Shown: piece by piece, positions 25,333 to 35,171 of the stretch | Position numbering within the stretch: position 1 is the stretch's first letter | How the letters are laid out: each line of letters starts with the position of its first letter | Origin: an uncultured Bacteroidales bacterium | GTDB taxonomy: Bacteria > Bacteroidota > Bacteroidia > Bacteroidales > UBA932 | Direction: 5' to 3' | Length of the DNA stretch: 64,000 nucleotides | Assembly: GCA_944326255.1 (NCBI GenBank) | Contig: CALVDG010000004.1 | Coordinates: 1-64,000, forward strand | Translations under genes and position numbers: made by a program | Notes under the pieces: model-generated | What the model saw: the letters and a program-made list of their open reading frames with translations, nothing else | What the model was told of the DNA's origin: nothing | Database searches by the model: none

Positions 25333-27120
25333 TCAGTCGAGTTTGAGGACGGCCATGAAGGCGGACTGGGGCACTTCCACGTTACCTATCTGGCGCATAC
25401 GCTTCTTGCCCTTCTTCTGCTTCTCCAGCAGCTTGCGCTTACGGGTGATGTCTCCTCCGTAGCACTTGGCCAGCACGTCCTTGCGCACGGCCTTGACGGT
25501 CTCGCGGGCGATGATCTTGGCACCGATGGCAGCCTGGATCGCTATCTCGAACTGCTGGCGGGGGATGAGTTCCTTGAGCTTCTCGCAGATACGGCGGCCG
25601 AAGTCGTAGGCCCTGTCCCTGTGAATCAGAGAGGAGAGTGCATCCACGGACTCTCCGTTGAGCAGGATGTCCAGCTTTACCAGGTCGGCCTTCTGATAGC
25701 CGATGATATGGTAGTCGAAGGAGGCATAGCCCCGGGAGATAGACTTGAGCTTGTCGTAAAAGTCGAACACTATCTCGGCCAGAGGCATGTCGTAGGTCAG
25801 CTCCACCCTGTCGGCCGTCAGGAAATGCTGCCCCTTCAGCACTCCCCTCTTGTCCAGGCAGAGCTTCATTATCTGGCCGAAATACTCGCTCTTGGATATG
25901 ATCTGAGCCCGTATATACGGCTCCTCTATGTAGTCGATCAGGGTCGGGGCAGGCAGTCCGGACGGATTGTGTACGTCCACCACCTCGCCCTGAGTGGTAT
26001 ATACCTTATAAGATACGTTGGGCACGGTCGTTATTACGTCCATGTCGAACTCCCTGTACAGCCTCTCCTGCATGATCTCCAGATGAAGCAGCCCCAGGAA
26101 ACCGCAGCGGAAACCGAAACCGAGGGCCAGGGATGACTCGGGGTCGAAGACCAGGGAAGCGTCATTGAGCTGGAGCTTCTCCAGCGAGGCCCGCAGGTTC
26201 TCGTACTCGTCCGTCTCCACCGGATAGACTCCGGCGAACAGCATCGGCTTTACCTCCTCGAATCCGGCTATCGACTCCGCACAGGGCCGGTCCACATGGG
26301 TGATGGTATCGCCGACCTTCACCTCCACGGCTGTCTTGATGCCCGAGATGATATAGCCTACATTGCCGGTGGTGACTTCTTCCGTTGGACACATCTTAAG
26401 CCTCAGATAACCCACCTCGTCGGCCTCGTATTCCTTGCCTGTGTTGAAAAACTTCACCTTGTCACCCCTGTGTATCACGCCGTTGACCACCTTGAAATAG
26501 GCTATCACACCACGGAAGGGATTGAACACCGAGTCAAAGATCAGGGCCTGGAGCGGAGCCTCCGGGTCGCCCTTGGGTGCTGGGAATCGCTCGACCACAG
26601 CGTCCAGGATGGCCGGCACACCCTCGCCTGTCTTCGCGCTGCACAGCAGGATGTCCTCACGGTCGCAGCCTATCAGGTCCACTATCTGGTCGCTGACCAC
26701 GTCCACCATGGCCGCGTCCATATCTATCTTGTTGAGTACTGGTATAATCTCCAGGTCATGATTGATGGCCAGGTAGAGGTTCGATATCGTCTGGGCCTGT
26801 ATGCCCTGAGTGGCGTCCACCACCAGAAGGGCTCCCTCGCAGGAGGCGATGGCACGGGACACCTCGTAGGAGAAGTCCACGTGGCCCGGAGTGTCGATGA
26901 GATTGAGGATATACTTCTCACCTTTATAATTGTACACCATCTGGATCGCGTGGCTCTTGATGGTGATGCCCTTTTCCCGCTCCAGATCCATGGAGTCCAG
27001 CACCTGATCCTCCATCTCCCGCTCCGTAAGGGTGTGGGTGTACTCCAGCAGACGGTCCGCCAGCGTACTCTTTCCATGGTCTATATGGGCTATTATGCAA
27101 AAGTTACGGATATTTTTCAT
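25333..27120 (-). CDS. lepA: LepA / elongation factor 4
   Basis: 595 residues, the standard length. Ribosome-associated GTPase that acts on stalled or back-translocated ribosomes. GTPase motifs: [17 protein letters not shown] and NKID, all intact. LepA-specific C-terminal end [32 protein letters not shown]. Divergent from the transketolase genes across 89 bp. Confidence 0.97.
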   Translation of the reverse strand: MKNIRNFCIIAHIDHGKSTLADRLLEYTHTLTEREMEDQVLDSMDLEREKGITIKSHAIQMVYNYKGEKYILNLIDTPGHVDFSYEVSRAIASCEGALLVVDATQGIQAQTISNLYLAINHDLEIIPVLNKIDMDAAMVDVVSDQIVDLIGCDREDILLCSAKTGEGVPAILDAVVERFPAPKGDPEAPLQALIFDSVFNPFRGVIAYFKVVNGVIHRGDKVKFFNTGKEYEADEVGYLRLKMCPTEEVTTGNVGYIISGIKTAVEVKVGDTITHVDRPCAESIAGFEEVKPMLFAGVYPVETDEYENLRASLEKLQLNDASLVFDPESSLALGFGFRCGFLGLLHLEIMQERLYREFDMDVITTVPNVSYKVYTTQGEVVDVHNPSGLPAPTLIDYIEEPYIRAQIISKSEYFGQIMKLCLDKRGVLKGQHFLTADRVELTYDMPLAEIVFDFYDKLKSISRGYASFDYHIIGYQKADLVKLDILLNGESVDALSSLIHRDRAYDFGRRICEKLKELIPRQQFEIAIQAAIGAKIIARETVKAVRKDVLAKCYGGDITRKRKLLEKQKKGKKRMRQIGNVEVPQSAFMAVLKLD

Positions 27121-27209
27121 CTCAATGGCAAAATTAGATGCAAAGATACATTATTTTCACAGTTTCTAAAATTCATACTATCTTAGCGCAATAAACATTT
27201 TTAACTGAT

Positions 27210-28055
27210 ATGACAGATACCGAAAGACTGACTCAGACAGCGTCCCAGGTCAGAAGGGACATTGTGAGAATGGTCACTCAGGCCGGGTCAGGGCATCCCG
27301 GCGGCTCCTTGAGCAGCACTGACATAGCCACTGCCCTGTTTTTCAAAGTAATGAAACACTCCCCGGAGCACTGGGACCGCAGCGGAAAGGGCAACGATAT
27401 GTTCTTCCTCTCAGCGGGCCATATGTCCCCCCTGTTCTACAGCGTACTGGCACGGAGCGGATACTTCCCCGTAAAGGAACTGGCCACCTTCCGCCACCTG
27501 GGCTCCAGACTCCAGGGCCATCCGTCCACGGATCACGGACTTCCCGGCGTGTACATGCCCTCAGGCTCTCTCGGACAGGGACTGTCTGTAGCCTGCGGAG
27601 CAGCCCTCGGCAAGAAACTGGACAAGGATGACCGCATGGTCTATGTCCTCGTAGGCGACGGCGAGAGCGAGGAAGGCCAGATATGGGAGGCAGCCATGTT
27701 CGCCGCCCATCACAGGATTGACAACCTCGTAGCCATGACCGACTGGAATCACCAGCAGATAGACGGCACGGTGGAGTCCGTCATCGGACTGGGCGACCTG
27801 GAGGTCAAATGGAAAGCCTTCGGATGGGAATGCATCACCGCTGAGGGCAATGACATGCAGGCAGTGCTGGAGGCCTTTGACAGGGCCCACAGCCTCTGCG
27901 GACACGGCAAGCCGGTGATGATTCTGTTCAAGACCGTCATGGGCAAGGGCGTGGACTTCATGGAAGGCACCAACAAATGGCACGGCAAGGCCCCTTCTGC
28001 AGAGCAGTGCGAGGCCGCCCTGGCTCAGATTAAAGAAACTCTCGGAGATTTTTAA
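27210..28055 (+). CDS. Transketolase, N-terminal subunit
   Basis: 281 residues carrying the thiamine-diphosphate binding half: GSGHPGGSLSSTDI, HLGSRLQGHP, and the TPP motif GDGESEEGQIWEAAMFAAHHRIDN...DWN. Works with the next gene product in the pentose phosphate pathway. Split transketolase is known in many anaerobes. A TATCTTAG-like -7 box lies about 30 nt upstream. Confidence 0.93.
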   Translation: MTDTERLTQTASQVRRDIVRMVTQAGSGHPGGSLSSTDIATALFFKVMKHSPEHWDRSGKGNDMFFLSAGHMSPLFYSVLARSGYFPVKELATFRHLGSRLQGHPSTDHGLPGVYMPSGSLGQGLSVACGAALGKKLDKDDRMVYVLVGDGESEEGQIWEAAMFAAHHRIDNLVAMTDWNHQQIDGTVESVIGLGDLEVKWKAFGWECITAEGNDMQAVLEAFDRAHSLCGHGKPVMILFKTVMGKGVDFMEGTNKWHGKAPSAEQCEAALAQIKETLGDF

Positions 28056-28067
28056 GATTTTTGAAAA

Positions 28068-29021
28068 ATGGAAAAATTTATAAATACAGGAAATAAGGAT
28101 ACCCGTTCCGGTTTCGGAGCAGGACTCGCCGAGATAGGCAACGAGGACGAGAGAGTCGTCGGACTGTGCGCCGACCTCACAGGCTCGCTCAAGATGGACC
28201 AGTTCGCCAAGGAGCATCCGGACCGTTTCTTCCAGTGCGGCATAGCCGAGGCTGACATGATAGACGCGGCCGCCGGCCTGTCCCTCAGCGGCAAGATTCC
28301 TTTCGCCGGATCATTTGCCAACTTCGTGACTTCCAGGGTCTATGACCAGATACGCCAGTGCGTCTGCTACGCCGGTGCCAATGTAAAGATAGCCGCATCC
28401 CACGCCGGCATCACCCTCGGCGAGGACGGAGCGACACACCAGGTGATGGAGGACATAGGCATGATGAGGATGCTGCCCCGCATGACCGTCATCAATCCCT
28501 GCGACTACAACCAGACCAAGGCAGCCACAATAGCCGCCGCCAGGTACAACGGTCCCGTATATCTGCGTTTCGGCCGCCCGTCAGTACCCAATTTCACCCC
28601 TGAGAATCAGACATTCGAGATAGGCAAGGCCCTGCGCCTGACGGAAGGCAGGGACGTATCCATATTCGCCACCGGTCATCTGGTATGGGAAGCCCTGCTG
28701 GCTGCCGAAGAACTGGAGAAACAGGGAATATCCGCAGAAGTCATTGACATACATACCATCAAGCCGCTGGATACGGAGGCCGTACTCGCATCCGCAGCCA
28801 AGACCGGAGCTGTAGTCACCGCCGAGGAGCACCTGATAGCCGGAGGTCTCGGAGAACTGATAGCCGGAGTACTCATACGGACCCGTCCGTGCCCTATGGA
28901 ATTCGTAGCCGTGGACGACCAGTTCGGCCAGAGCGGCACTCCTGCCGGACTGATGGAGCTGTACGGTCTGGACAAGGCCCACATAGTATCGGCCGCGCTC
29001 AAAGCCATAGCCAGAAAATAA
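28068..29021 (+). CDS. Transketolase, C-terminal subunit
   Basis: 317 residues with the pyrimidine-binding domain (RFFQCGIAEADMIDAAAGLSLSGKIPFAGSFANF, conserved Glu of the family) and the C-terminal transketolase domain (ISAEVIDIHTIKPLD). Starts 12 nt after the N-terminal subunit gene. It is distinguished from DXS, which is not split in this way. Confidence 0.93.
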   Translation: MEKFINTGNKDTRSGFGAGLAEIGNEDERVVGLCADLTGSLKMDQFAKEHPDRFFQCGIAEADMIDAAAGLSLSGKIPFAGSFANFVTSRVYDQIRQCVCYAGANVKIAASHAGITLGEDGATHQVMEDIGMMRMLPRMTVINPCDYNQTKAATIAAARYNGPVYLRFGRPSVPNFTPENQTFEIGKALRLTEGRDVSIFATGHLVWEALLAAEELEKQGISAEVIDIHTIKPLDTEAVLASAAKTGAVVTAEEHLIAGGLGELIAGVLIRTRPCPMEFVAVDDQFGQSGTPAGLMELYGLDKAHIVSAALKAIARK

Positions 29022-29027
29022 CCGCAG

Positions 29028-29570
29028 ATGGACGACAGGGAGATACTCGCCGCACTGAGGGAAGAAGGCAATGAGAACTATGCCTTCAACCTGCTGGTGC
29101 GCAAATACTCCCAGCGTCTGTACTGGCATATCCGCAGGGCCGTCCTGGATCACGACGACGCGGACGACCTGTTGCAGAACACCTTTATAAAAGCCTGGAA
29201 GAACCTTCCTTACTTCAGGGAGGAGTCCAGGCTTTATACATGGCTCTACCGGATAGCCACCAACGAGACCATCAATTTCCTCAAAAGCAAACGCCTCAGG
29301 ACCATGCTGTCCATGAGCGGGCATGAGTCATCCATCGCCGACAGGCTGGCTTCCGATCCGTATTTCACCGGAGACGAGATATCCCGCAGGCTGTACCAGG
29401 CCATATCCAAGCTGCCGCCCAGACAGAAGATGATCTTCAACATGAGATACTTCGACGAACTGAAATTCACCGAGATAGCGGAGATTCTCAACCGGTCGGT
29501 CGGAGCAGTGAAGGCCTCCTATCACCATGCCTTCACCAAGATGCAGGACATTTTAAACGAAAACGATTAA
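29028..29570 (+). CDS. ECF-type RNA polymerase sigma factor
   Basis: 180 residues. Region 2: HDDADDLLQNTFIKAWKNLPYFREESRLYTWLYRIATNETINFLK. Region 4: LPPRQKMIFNMRYFDELKFTEIAEILNRSVGAVKASYHHA. It starts 6 nt after the transketolase gene and is followed by a small single-pass membrane protein that may be its anti-sigma factor. Confidence 0.92.
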   Translation: MDDREILAALREEGNENYAFNLLVRKYSQRLYWHIRRAVLDHDDADDLLQNTFIKAWKNLPYFREESRLYTWLYRIATNETINFLKSKRLRTMLSMSGHESSIADRLASDPYFTGDEISRRLYQAISKLPPRQKMIFNMRYFDELKFTEIAEILNRSVGAVKASYHHAFTKMQDILNEND

Positions 29571-29603
29571 TCCAAACCGCCTGATAAGTGTCTAAAGTAC
29601 AGT

Positions 29604-30032
29604 ATGAGTGAAGAGATAAGACATAGCAATCCGTTCACCGTCCCCGAAGGCTATTTCTCCGAACTGGAGGACAGGCTCCGGGAGATAGCCGTGACACCTG
29701 AGCCGGAGCATGTAGGATGGCTGGCAAAAGTCAAGCCTGCCATAATGCTGACTCTGATGTTCGGTGTCATCGCCGGATTCGGATGGGTCGTATCCAAGGT
29801 GACCGGCCTGCTGTACACCGATCCGGTGGAATCCGACGACCCCATCACGGCCATGATAGAGGAAGGATGGATTGAAAGCAGCTTCATATACGCCTACAGT
29901 GACGAGATAGATGTAGAGGAAGCCCTGAGCAATTCTCTGGAGAATACCGTCACGATGGACGAGGAACTGTCCGAAGACATAGAGGCCTCGCTTACCGAAG
30001 ATGACATTATCAGATACCTGAACCTTGAATAG
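29604..30032 (+). CDS. Small single-pass membrane protein, possible anti-sigma factor
   Basis: 142 residues. N-terminal cytosolic segment with the motif NPFTVPEGYFSELEDRL, often seen in Bacteroidota proteins encoded next to ECF sigma factors; one membrane helix (about 44-64); then a strongly acidic C-terminus. No zinc-binding HxxxCxxC motif is present, so the anti-sigma role is inferred from position only. Confidence 0.65.
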   Translation: MSEEIRHSNPFTVPEGYFSELEDRLREIAVTPEPEHVGWLAKVKPAIMLTLMFGVIAGFGWVVSKVTGLLYTDPVESDDPITAMIEEGWIESSFIYAYSDEIDVEEALSNSLENTVTMDEELSEDIEASLTEDDIIRYLNLE

Positions 30033-30040
30033 ACAACGCA

Positions 30041-30580
30041 ATGAGACGATTTATCCTTATTATCGCCGCTGCAGCCATATCCCTGTCTGCGGCAGCCCAG
30101 CCGGAACCTTCCGGACCAGGATGCAAGACTCCCGGAGAGTCCGGCCCCAGGAACATGGAACAGCTTGAGAGTGCCAAGATAGGCTTCTTCACTACCCGGA
30201 TGGAGCTTACCCCCGAGGAGGCAAGCAAGTTCTGGCCCGTCTACAACGAATACAACAAGGCCCTGTGCGATGCCCGCAAGGCCACCCGCGACAACTACCG
30301 AGCCATCAGGGAACTGGCCGACAAAGGCTCTTACTCTGAGGTGGAGATGAAGCGGCTCCTTATCAAATATACGGAAGAGTGCGTCAAGGACGACGAGCTT
30401 GAAAAGCTGTATCTGGACGAGTTCCTGAAGATCCTGCCCGTGGACAAGGTCGCCCGGATGTACATAGCCGAGGAGGAGTTCCGGGACAAGATGATCAAGA
30501 TGTGGAAGAAGCCCGGAAAAGACAACGACCCACAGAGGCCGGAAGACAGACCCGGCCGTGAAAAGCCTATGCCGCGATGA
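30041..30580 (+). CDS. Periplasmic helical protein (Spy/CpxP-like size)
   Basis: 179 residues. Signal peptide ending AAAQ, then a helical, charge-rich body ([75 protein letters not shown]). The LTPEEA...FWPVY pattern is common in small periplasmic Bacteroidota proteins next to sigma factors. Its stop overlaps the start of the next gene (ATGA). Function unknown. Confidence 0.7.
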   Translation: MRRFILIIAAAAISLSAAAQPEPSGPGCKTPGESGPRNMEQLESAKIGFFTTRMELTPEEASKFWPVYNEYNKALCDARKATRDNYRAIRELADKGSYSEVEMKRLLIKYTEECVKDDELEKLYLDEFLKILPVDKVARMYIAEEEFRDKMIKMWKKPGKDNDPQRPEDRPGREKPMPR

Positions 30581-31230
30581 TACAGGCAACAGGCATCACT
30601 AAGAGTTTCGGCCCCGTACAGGTACTACGGGGCATTGACTTCAGTGCGGCTGACCGCGAGGTCATATCCATCGTAGGAGCCAGCGGTGCCGGCAAGTCCA
30701 CCCTGCTTCAGATACTCGGATCGCTCTCCAGGCCCGATACCGGAACGGTGCTCATCGACAGCACTGATATCTTCTCCCTTTCCGCAGACGCCCTGGCCGA
30801 CTTCCGCAACCGGAAGATAGGCTTCGTGTTTCAGTTCCATCACCTCCTGCCGGAATTTACGGCCCTGGAGAACGTCATGATACCCGCGCTCATCGCCAGG
30901 ACTCCGGTCCATGAGGTCAGGAAAAAGGCGGAGGAGCTGCTCGGCACACTCGGTCTAGGACACCGGATCTCCCACAAACCGTCCGAGCTCTCCGGAGGTG
31001 AGCAGCAGAGAGTGGCCATAGCCCGCGCCGTCATCAACAATCCTTCGGTAATCTTCGCTGACGAACCCTCCGGCAACCTGGACAGCCACACCAAGAAAGA
31101 CATCCATCAGCTTTTTTTCGACCTGCGCGACAAGTTCGGACAGACTGTCATCATCGTCACTCACGACCGTTCTCTGGCCGCCATGTCCGACCGAATGCTG
31201 GAGATGAAGGACGGCCTTTTCTGCAATTAA
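30577..31230 (+). CDS. ABC transporter ATP-binding protein, LolD/MacB-like
   Basis: 217 residues. Walker [10 protein letters not shown], signature [14 protein letters not shown], Walker [13 protein letters not shown] and H-loop IIVTHD. The sequence [21 protein letters not shown] is typical of the LolD/FtsE/MacB class, which drive lipoprotein release or mechanotransmission. The partner permease is not in this operon. Confidence 0.88.
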   Translation: MIQATGITKSFGPVQVLRGIDFSAADREVISIVGASGAGKSTLLQILGSLSRPDTGTVLIDSTDIFSLSADALADFRNRKIGFVFQFHHLLPEFTALENVMIPALIARTPVHEVRKKAEELLGTLGLGHRISHKPSELSGGEQQRVAIARAVINNPSVIFADEPSGNLDSHTKKDIHQLFFDLRDKFGQTVIIVTHDRSLAAMSDRMLEMKDGLFCN

Positions 31231-31253
31231 CCTGCAATTAGATTTCAGTATTC

Positions 31254-31284
31254 TTGCATTTGTCTTACAGATTCTCTAAATTTG
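31254..31284 (+). promoter_or_regulatory. Promoter of the EF-G paralogue
   Basis: TTG (31254-31256), 20-nt spacer, TAAATTTG (31277-31284); ATG at 31331. Confidence 0.5.
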
Positions 31285-31330
31285 TGAGATATTGACAAAA
31301 TTTACTAACTAATATTAATCTTTTGATAAA

Positions 31331-33484
31331 ATGAAAACCTACCAGACCGGAAACATCAGAAATGTCGTGCTTCTGGGAAGCTCTAAATCTGGGAAGACCA
31401 CCTTGTCGGAAGCCATGATGTATGAAGGCAAGGTCATTGACCGCAGAGGAACTGTAGAAGCGAAGAACACCATCAGCGACAACACCGAAATCGAACAGAT
31501 CAACCAGAGATCCATCTATTCGACTCCTCTTTACACGGAGTTCATGGACAACAAGCTGAATATAATGGATACTCCCGGCGCAGATGATTTCATCGGAGGC
31601 GTTGTCTCCTCATTCAAAGTCTGCGACTCAGGTATCCTTGTAGTGAACGCACAGCAGGGAGTAGAGGTAGGCACGGAGATCTTCGCAAGATACGCCGACA
31701 ACTATAAAAAGCCCGTAGTGGTGGCAGTCAACCAGCTTGACGCGGAGAAAGCCAACTGGGAGAACACCATCGACTCCCTCAGGGAAGCCTTCGGCAACAA
31801 GGTGGTCCTCGTACAGTTCCCCGTAGCCGTAGGAGCCGGATTCAACGGCTTCATCGACGTGCTGACCATGAAGATGTACACCTTCACCGATGACAACGGC
31901 ACCAGAGTCGAGGCCGACATACCTGAGCAGTTCAAGGCCCAGGCCGACGAGGTGCTCTCAGCCCTGACCGAGATGGCCGCCGAAAGCGACGAGGCCCTTA
32001 TGGAAAAATATTTCGACGCAGGTGAGCTCTCCCGCGAGGAGATAGAGAAAGGCCTCAACCTCGGCTTCCTGCAGGGCTCCATCATGCCGACATTCTGCAT
32101 CTCGGCCAGAAAGGACATCGGTGTCAAGAAGCTCATGGAGTTCATGATCAACGTGGCTCCCTCACCCGCCGATGACAATGAGCCCACCAAGGACGGCGGC
32201 TCCGTACCCTGCGATCCCAACGGCCCTACAGCCATCTTCGTCTTCAAGAACGCCCTCGAGCAGCACCTCGGAGACGTGTCGTACTTCAAGGTCATGTCCG
32301 GCAAGCTCACCGAAGGCATGGATCTGGTCAATCCCGAGAACGGCAATAAGGAGCGCATCTCCCAGATATTCGCCGTAGCCGGCAAGAAGAGGGAGAAAGT
32401 CAGCGAGATGGTGGCCGGAGATATAGGCTGCACGGTCAAGCTCAAGAGCGTCAAGTCCAACCAGACCCTCTGCGTTCCCGGACAGGAGATAGTATTCGCT
32501 CCCATCGTATATCCTCAGGCCAAGTTCCGCACAGCCATCAAGGCAGTGGACGAGAAGGATGAGGAGAAGCTCGGCGAGATTCTCAACAAGGCAGCGGCCG
32601 AGGATCCCACCTACATCGTACAGTACGCCAAGGAGCTCAAGCAGACTATCCTCAGCGGACAGGGCGAGCAGCATATCAACACCCTCAAATGGCAGATCAA
32701 CAACATCAACAAGATGGAGATCGAGTTCATGGCGCCCCGTATCTCATACCGCGAGACCATCACCAAGGTGGCCGCAGCCAACTACCGCCACAAGAAACAG
32801 TCCGGCGGTGCCGGTCAGTTCGGTGAGGTTCACCTCCTCCTGGAACCCTACGTGGAAGGAGCTCCCCAGAACAATCGCTTCAAGGTAGACGGCAAGGAGA
32901 TGGTTCTCAATATCAAGTCCAAGGAAGAATACACCATGGACTGGGGCGGAAAGCTCGAGTTCTACAACTGTATCGTCGGCGGTGCCATCGACGCACGCTT
33001 CATGCCCGCCATCCTCAAGGGTATCATGGAGAAGATGGAGGAAGGTCCTCTGACCGGATCCTACGCCCGTGACATCCGCGTCTACGTGTACGACGGAAAG
33101 ATGCACCCGGTGGACTCCAACGAGATCTCCTTCAAACTGGCAGCCCGCAACGCCTTCAAGGAGGCATTCCGCAACGCCGGTCCGAAGATTATGGAGCCTA
33201 TCTGCAACATCGAAATCATGGTGCCAGGCGAGTACATGGGTGACGTGATGTCCGACCTTCAGGGCCGCAGGGCCATGATCGAGGGCATGAGCAGCGTCAA
33301 GGGCTTCGAGGTGCTAAAGGCCCGCGTGCCTCTGGCAGAGCTCTACAAGTACTCCACCACCCTCAGCTCCCTGACTTCAGGACGCGCTTCCTTCACCATG
33401 GAGATGGCCGAGTACCAGCAGGTACCCGCCGACGTCCAGGAGAAGCTGCTGAAGGCTTATCAGGAGGAAGAGAAAGACGAATAA
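31331..33484 (+). CDS. EF-G paralogue with altered GTPase centre (EF-G2 type)
   Basis: 717 residues, full EF-G domain layout (G, II, III, IV, V). The GTPase motifs are not canonical. The P-loop is GSSKSGKTT (16-24) instead of G-H-V/I-D-x-GKTT; switch II is DTPGADDF (80-87), so the catalytic His after DTPG is replaced by Ala84; and the guanine motif is NQLD (134-137) instead of NKxD. Bacteroides species are known to carry an EF-G paralogue that supports translocation without GTPase activity and matters for gut colonisation and starvation. This gene matches that type by its active-site changes. Single-gene unit with its own promoter and terminator. The canonical fusA is not in the window. Confidence 0.88.
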   Translation: MKTYQTGNIRNVVLLGSSKSGKTTLSEAMMYEGKVIDRRGTVEAKNTISDNTEIEQINQRSIYSTPLYTEFMDNKLNIMDTPGADDFIGGVVSSFKVCDSGILVVNAQQGVEVGTEIFARYADNYKKPVVVAVNQLDAEKANWENTIDSLREAFGNKVVLVQFPVAVGAGFNGFIDVLTMKMYTFTDDNGTRVEADIPEQFKAQADEVLSALTEMAAESDEALMEKYFDAGELSREEIEKGLNLGFLQGSIMPTFCISARKDIGVKKLMEFMINVAPSPADDNEPTKDGGSVPCDPNGPTAIFVFKNALEQHLGDVSYFKVMSGKLTEGMDLVNPENGNKERISQIFAVAGKKREKVSEMVAGDIGCTVKLKSVKSNQTLCVPGQEIVFAPIVYPQAKFRTAIKAVDEKDEEKLGEILNKAAAEDPTYIVQYAKELKQTILSGQGEQHINTLKWQINNINKMEIEFMAPRISYRETITKVAAANYRHKKQSGGAGQFGEVHLLLEPYVEGAPQNNRFKVDGKEMVLNIKSKEEYTMDWGGKLEFYNCIVGGAIDARFMPAILKGIMEKMEEGPLTGSYARDIRVYVYDGKMHPVDSNEISFKLAARNAFKEAFRNAGPKIMEPICNIEIMVPGEYMGDVMSDLQGRRAMIEGMSSVKGFEVLKARVPLAELYKYSTTLSSLTSGRASFTMEMAEYQQVPADVQEKLLKAYQEEEKDE

Positions 33485-33510
33485 CTTACGGCATCATAGC
33501 TGAGAAACAA

Positions 33511-33538
33511 GGCTGCATCGAACCGGTGCGGCCTTTTT
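33511..33538 (+). terminator. Terminator of the EF-G paralogue gene
   Basis: GGCTGCA / TGCGGCC stem (one G-U pair) around TCGAACCGG, followed by TTTTT. Confidence 0.8.
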
Positions 33539-33563
33539 ATATATTCATAGCGGCTACTAAATT

Positions 33564-33593
33564 TTTGAAAAAAGTTTTTTTAGTTTAACTTTG
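33564..33593 (+). promoter_or_regulatory. Promoter of the RND efflux operon
   Basis: TTTG (33564-33567), 18-nt spacer, TAACTTTG (33586-33593); ATG at 33620. Confidence 0.65.
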
Positions 33594-33619
33594 AAGGGGA
33601 TTTACAAACAGATTTGCTT

Positions 33620-35164
33620 ATGAAAAAGCTTTGGATCTTCTGTATGGCCTGCACCGTATGCCTGAGTTCTCTGCCAATACAGGCACTCAGTGCCGGAAAG
33701 GATACGCTCAGGACGGCTGAGAGCGGAACTTCAGTGAAGCACTGGGAGTTTACGCTGGAGGACGTGATAGTGGCGGCGCAAAGCAAGTCATTGCCGGCAA
33801 TGATCGCCAAATACTCGTTCATAAGCAGTTACTGGGAGTTCCGCTCGTATAAGGCGCAGTTTCTGCCCTCGCTCAATCTCAATGCCGGACTGGGACAGTA
33901 CAACCGCTCGCTCGTACCCCTGCAGGACGCGGAGACCGGCGAGACACACTACGTGCAGAACGACAATATGAACAACTGGCTGCAGCTCTCGATAGACCAG
34001 AACATCCCGTGGACAGGCGGTATCATATCCCTGAACACCTACCTCAACCGCTTCGACCAGTTCTCACCCTACGGCAGCATGACCTGGAACTCCAACCCGG
34101 TCAATGTCTATCTCCAGCAGCCTATCTTCCAGTACAACAGGCTCAAATGGGAAAGAAAGACGGAGCCGAAAAAATATGAGAGATCCAAGAAGAAATATCT
34201 GGAGGATCTGGAGGACATAGCCATAACGGCCACAACATATTTTTTCACCGTACTGCGCACCCAGGAGAACCTGGAAATGGCACGCCGCCGTTACGAGAAC
34301 ACCAGGCAGCTTTACAGCATCGCTCAGGAACGTTTCAACATAGGCACATACACCAAGGACGAGCTGCTTCAGATGGAGCTGCAGGTGCTCAACGCCGAGA
34401 TAGCCGTGGCCAGTTCGGAAGTCGAGCTGCAGCAGGCCATGCTTTCCCTGAAGTCCTATCTAGGTATGGGAGATGACACCGATCTCACACTCATCAGGCC
34501 TCAGCACTACTCGAACATCGAAATCGACGAGGAGGAGGCCGTCCGGCGCAGCCTGGAGAACACCACATTCAGTCTGGACAACGAACTCAACCTCATAGAG
34601 GCCGAGGCAGCCATCGCCCAGGCCAAGTCCGAGAGGGGATTCAGCGCGATGCTGACGGCCCAGTTCGGACTTACCCAGACCGGCAGTGAGTTCACCTCAT
34701 CTTACCGCAATCCCATGGACCAGGAGATAGTAGGTCTGACACTCAGCGTCCCCATACTGGACTGGGGACTCGGAAAGGGCAAGGTGCAGATGGCCAGGAC
34801 CCAGCAGGAAATCGTACTGGTACAGGTAGAGCAGGAGGTGATGCAGCGCCGGCAGGACATATACATCCGCGTGGTGCAGTTCAACGCCCAGTCGCAGCAG
34901 TGCGATGTCTCCCAGAAAGCGGACGCCATAGCCGGAGAAAGATACGAACTGGCCCTCCAGAGATTCCGCAACGGGACCATAGGCATACTGGAGATGAACA
35001 CCGCGCAGAATGAAAGGGACGAGGCCTCCGCCCAGTACATAGAGGAGCTGGCCAACTATTGGTCCTACTATTACAACTTGCGCAAGGATACGCTCTACGA
35101 CTATATCTACGGTAAAGACCTGGATGCCGAATTTGACAAACTCATTGAAGACAGACAATACTGA
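33620..35164 (+). CDS. TolC-family outer-membrane efflux protein
   Basis: About 514 residues. Signal peptide ending near IQALSAG. Two long coiled-coil helix pairs (AITATTYFFTVLRTQENLEMARRRYENTRQLYSIAQERF; repeated in the second half with YELALQRFRNGTIGILEMNTAQNERDEA) give the TolC pseudo-repeat. Forms the trimeric exit duct for the pump encoded downstream. The ATG at 33620 is used; an in-frame TTG two codons earlier is less likely. First gene of a four-gene operon. Confidence 0.92.
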   Translation: MKKLWIFCMACTVCLSSLPIQALSAGKDTLRTAESGTSVKHWEFTLEDVIVAAQSKSLPAMIAKYSFISSYWEFRSYKAQFLPSLNLNAGLGQYNRSLVPLQDAETGETHYVQNDNMNNWLQLSIDQNIPWTGGIISLNTYLNRFDQFSPYGSMTWNSNPVNVYLQQPIFQYNRLKWERKTEPKKYERSKKKYLEDLEDIAITATTYFFTVLRTQENLEMARRRYENTRQLYSIAQERFNIGTYTKDELLQMELQVLNAEIAVASSEVELQQAMLSLKSYLGMGDDTDLTLIRPQHYSNIEIDEEEAVRRSLENTTFSLDNELNLIEAEAAIAQAKSERGFSAMLTAQFGLTQTGSEFTSSYRNPMDQEIVGLTLSVPILDWGLGKGKVQMARTQQEIVLVQVEQEVMQRRQDIYIRVVQFNAQSQQCDVSQKADAIAGERYELALQRFRNGTIGILEMNTAQNERDEASAQYIEELANYWSYYYNLRKDTLYDYIYGKDLDAEFDKLIEDRQY

Positions 35165-35171
35165 CTGCTAT

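Noticed and set aside
26296..27186. 296-codon open frame antisense to lepA
   Set aside because: Antisense to a highly conserved gene with intact GTPase motifs.
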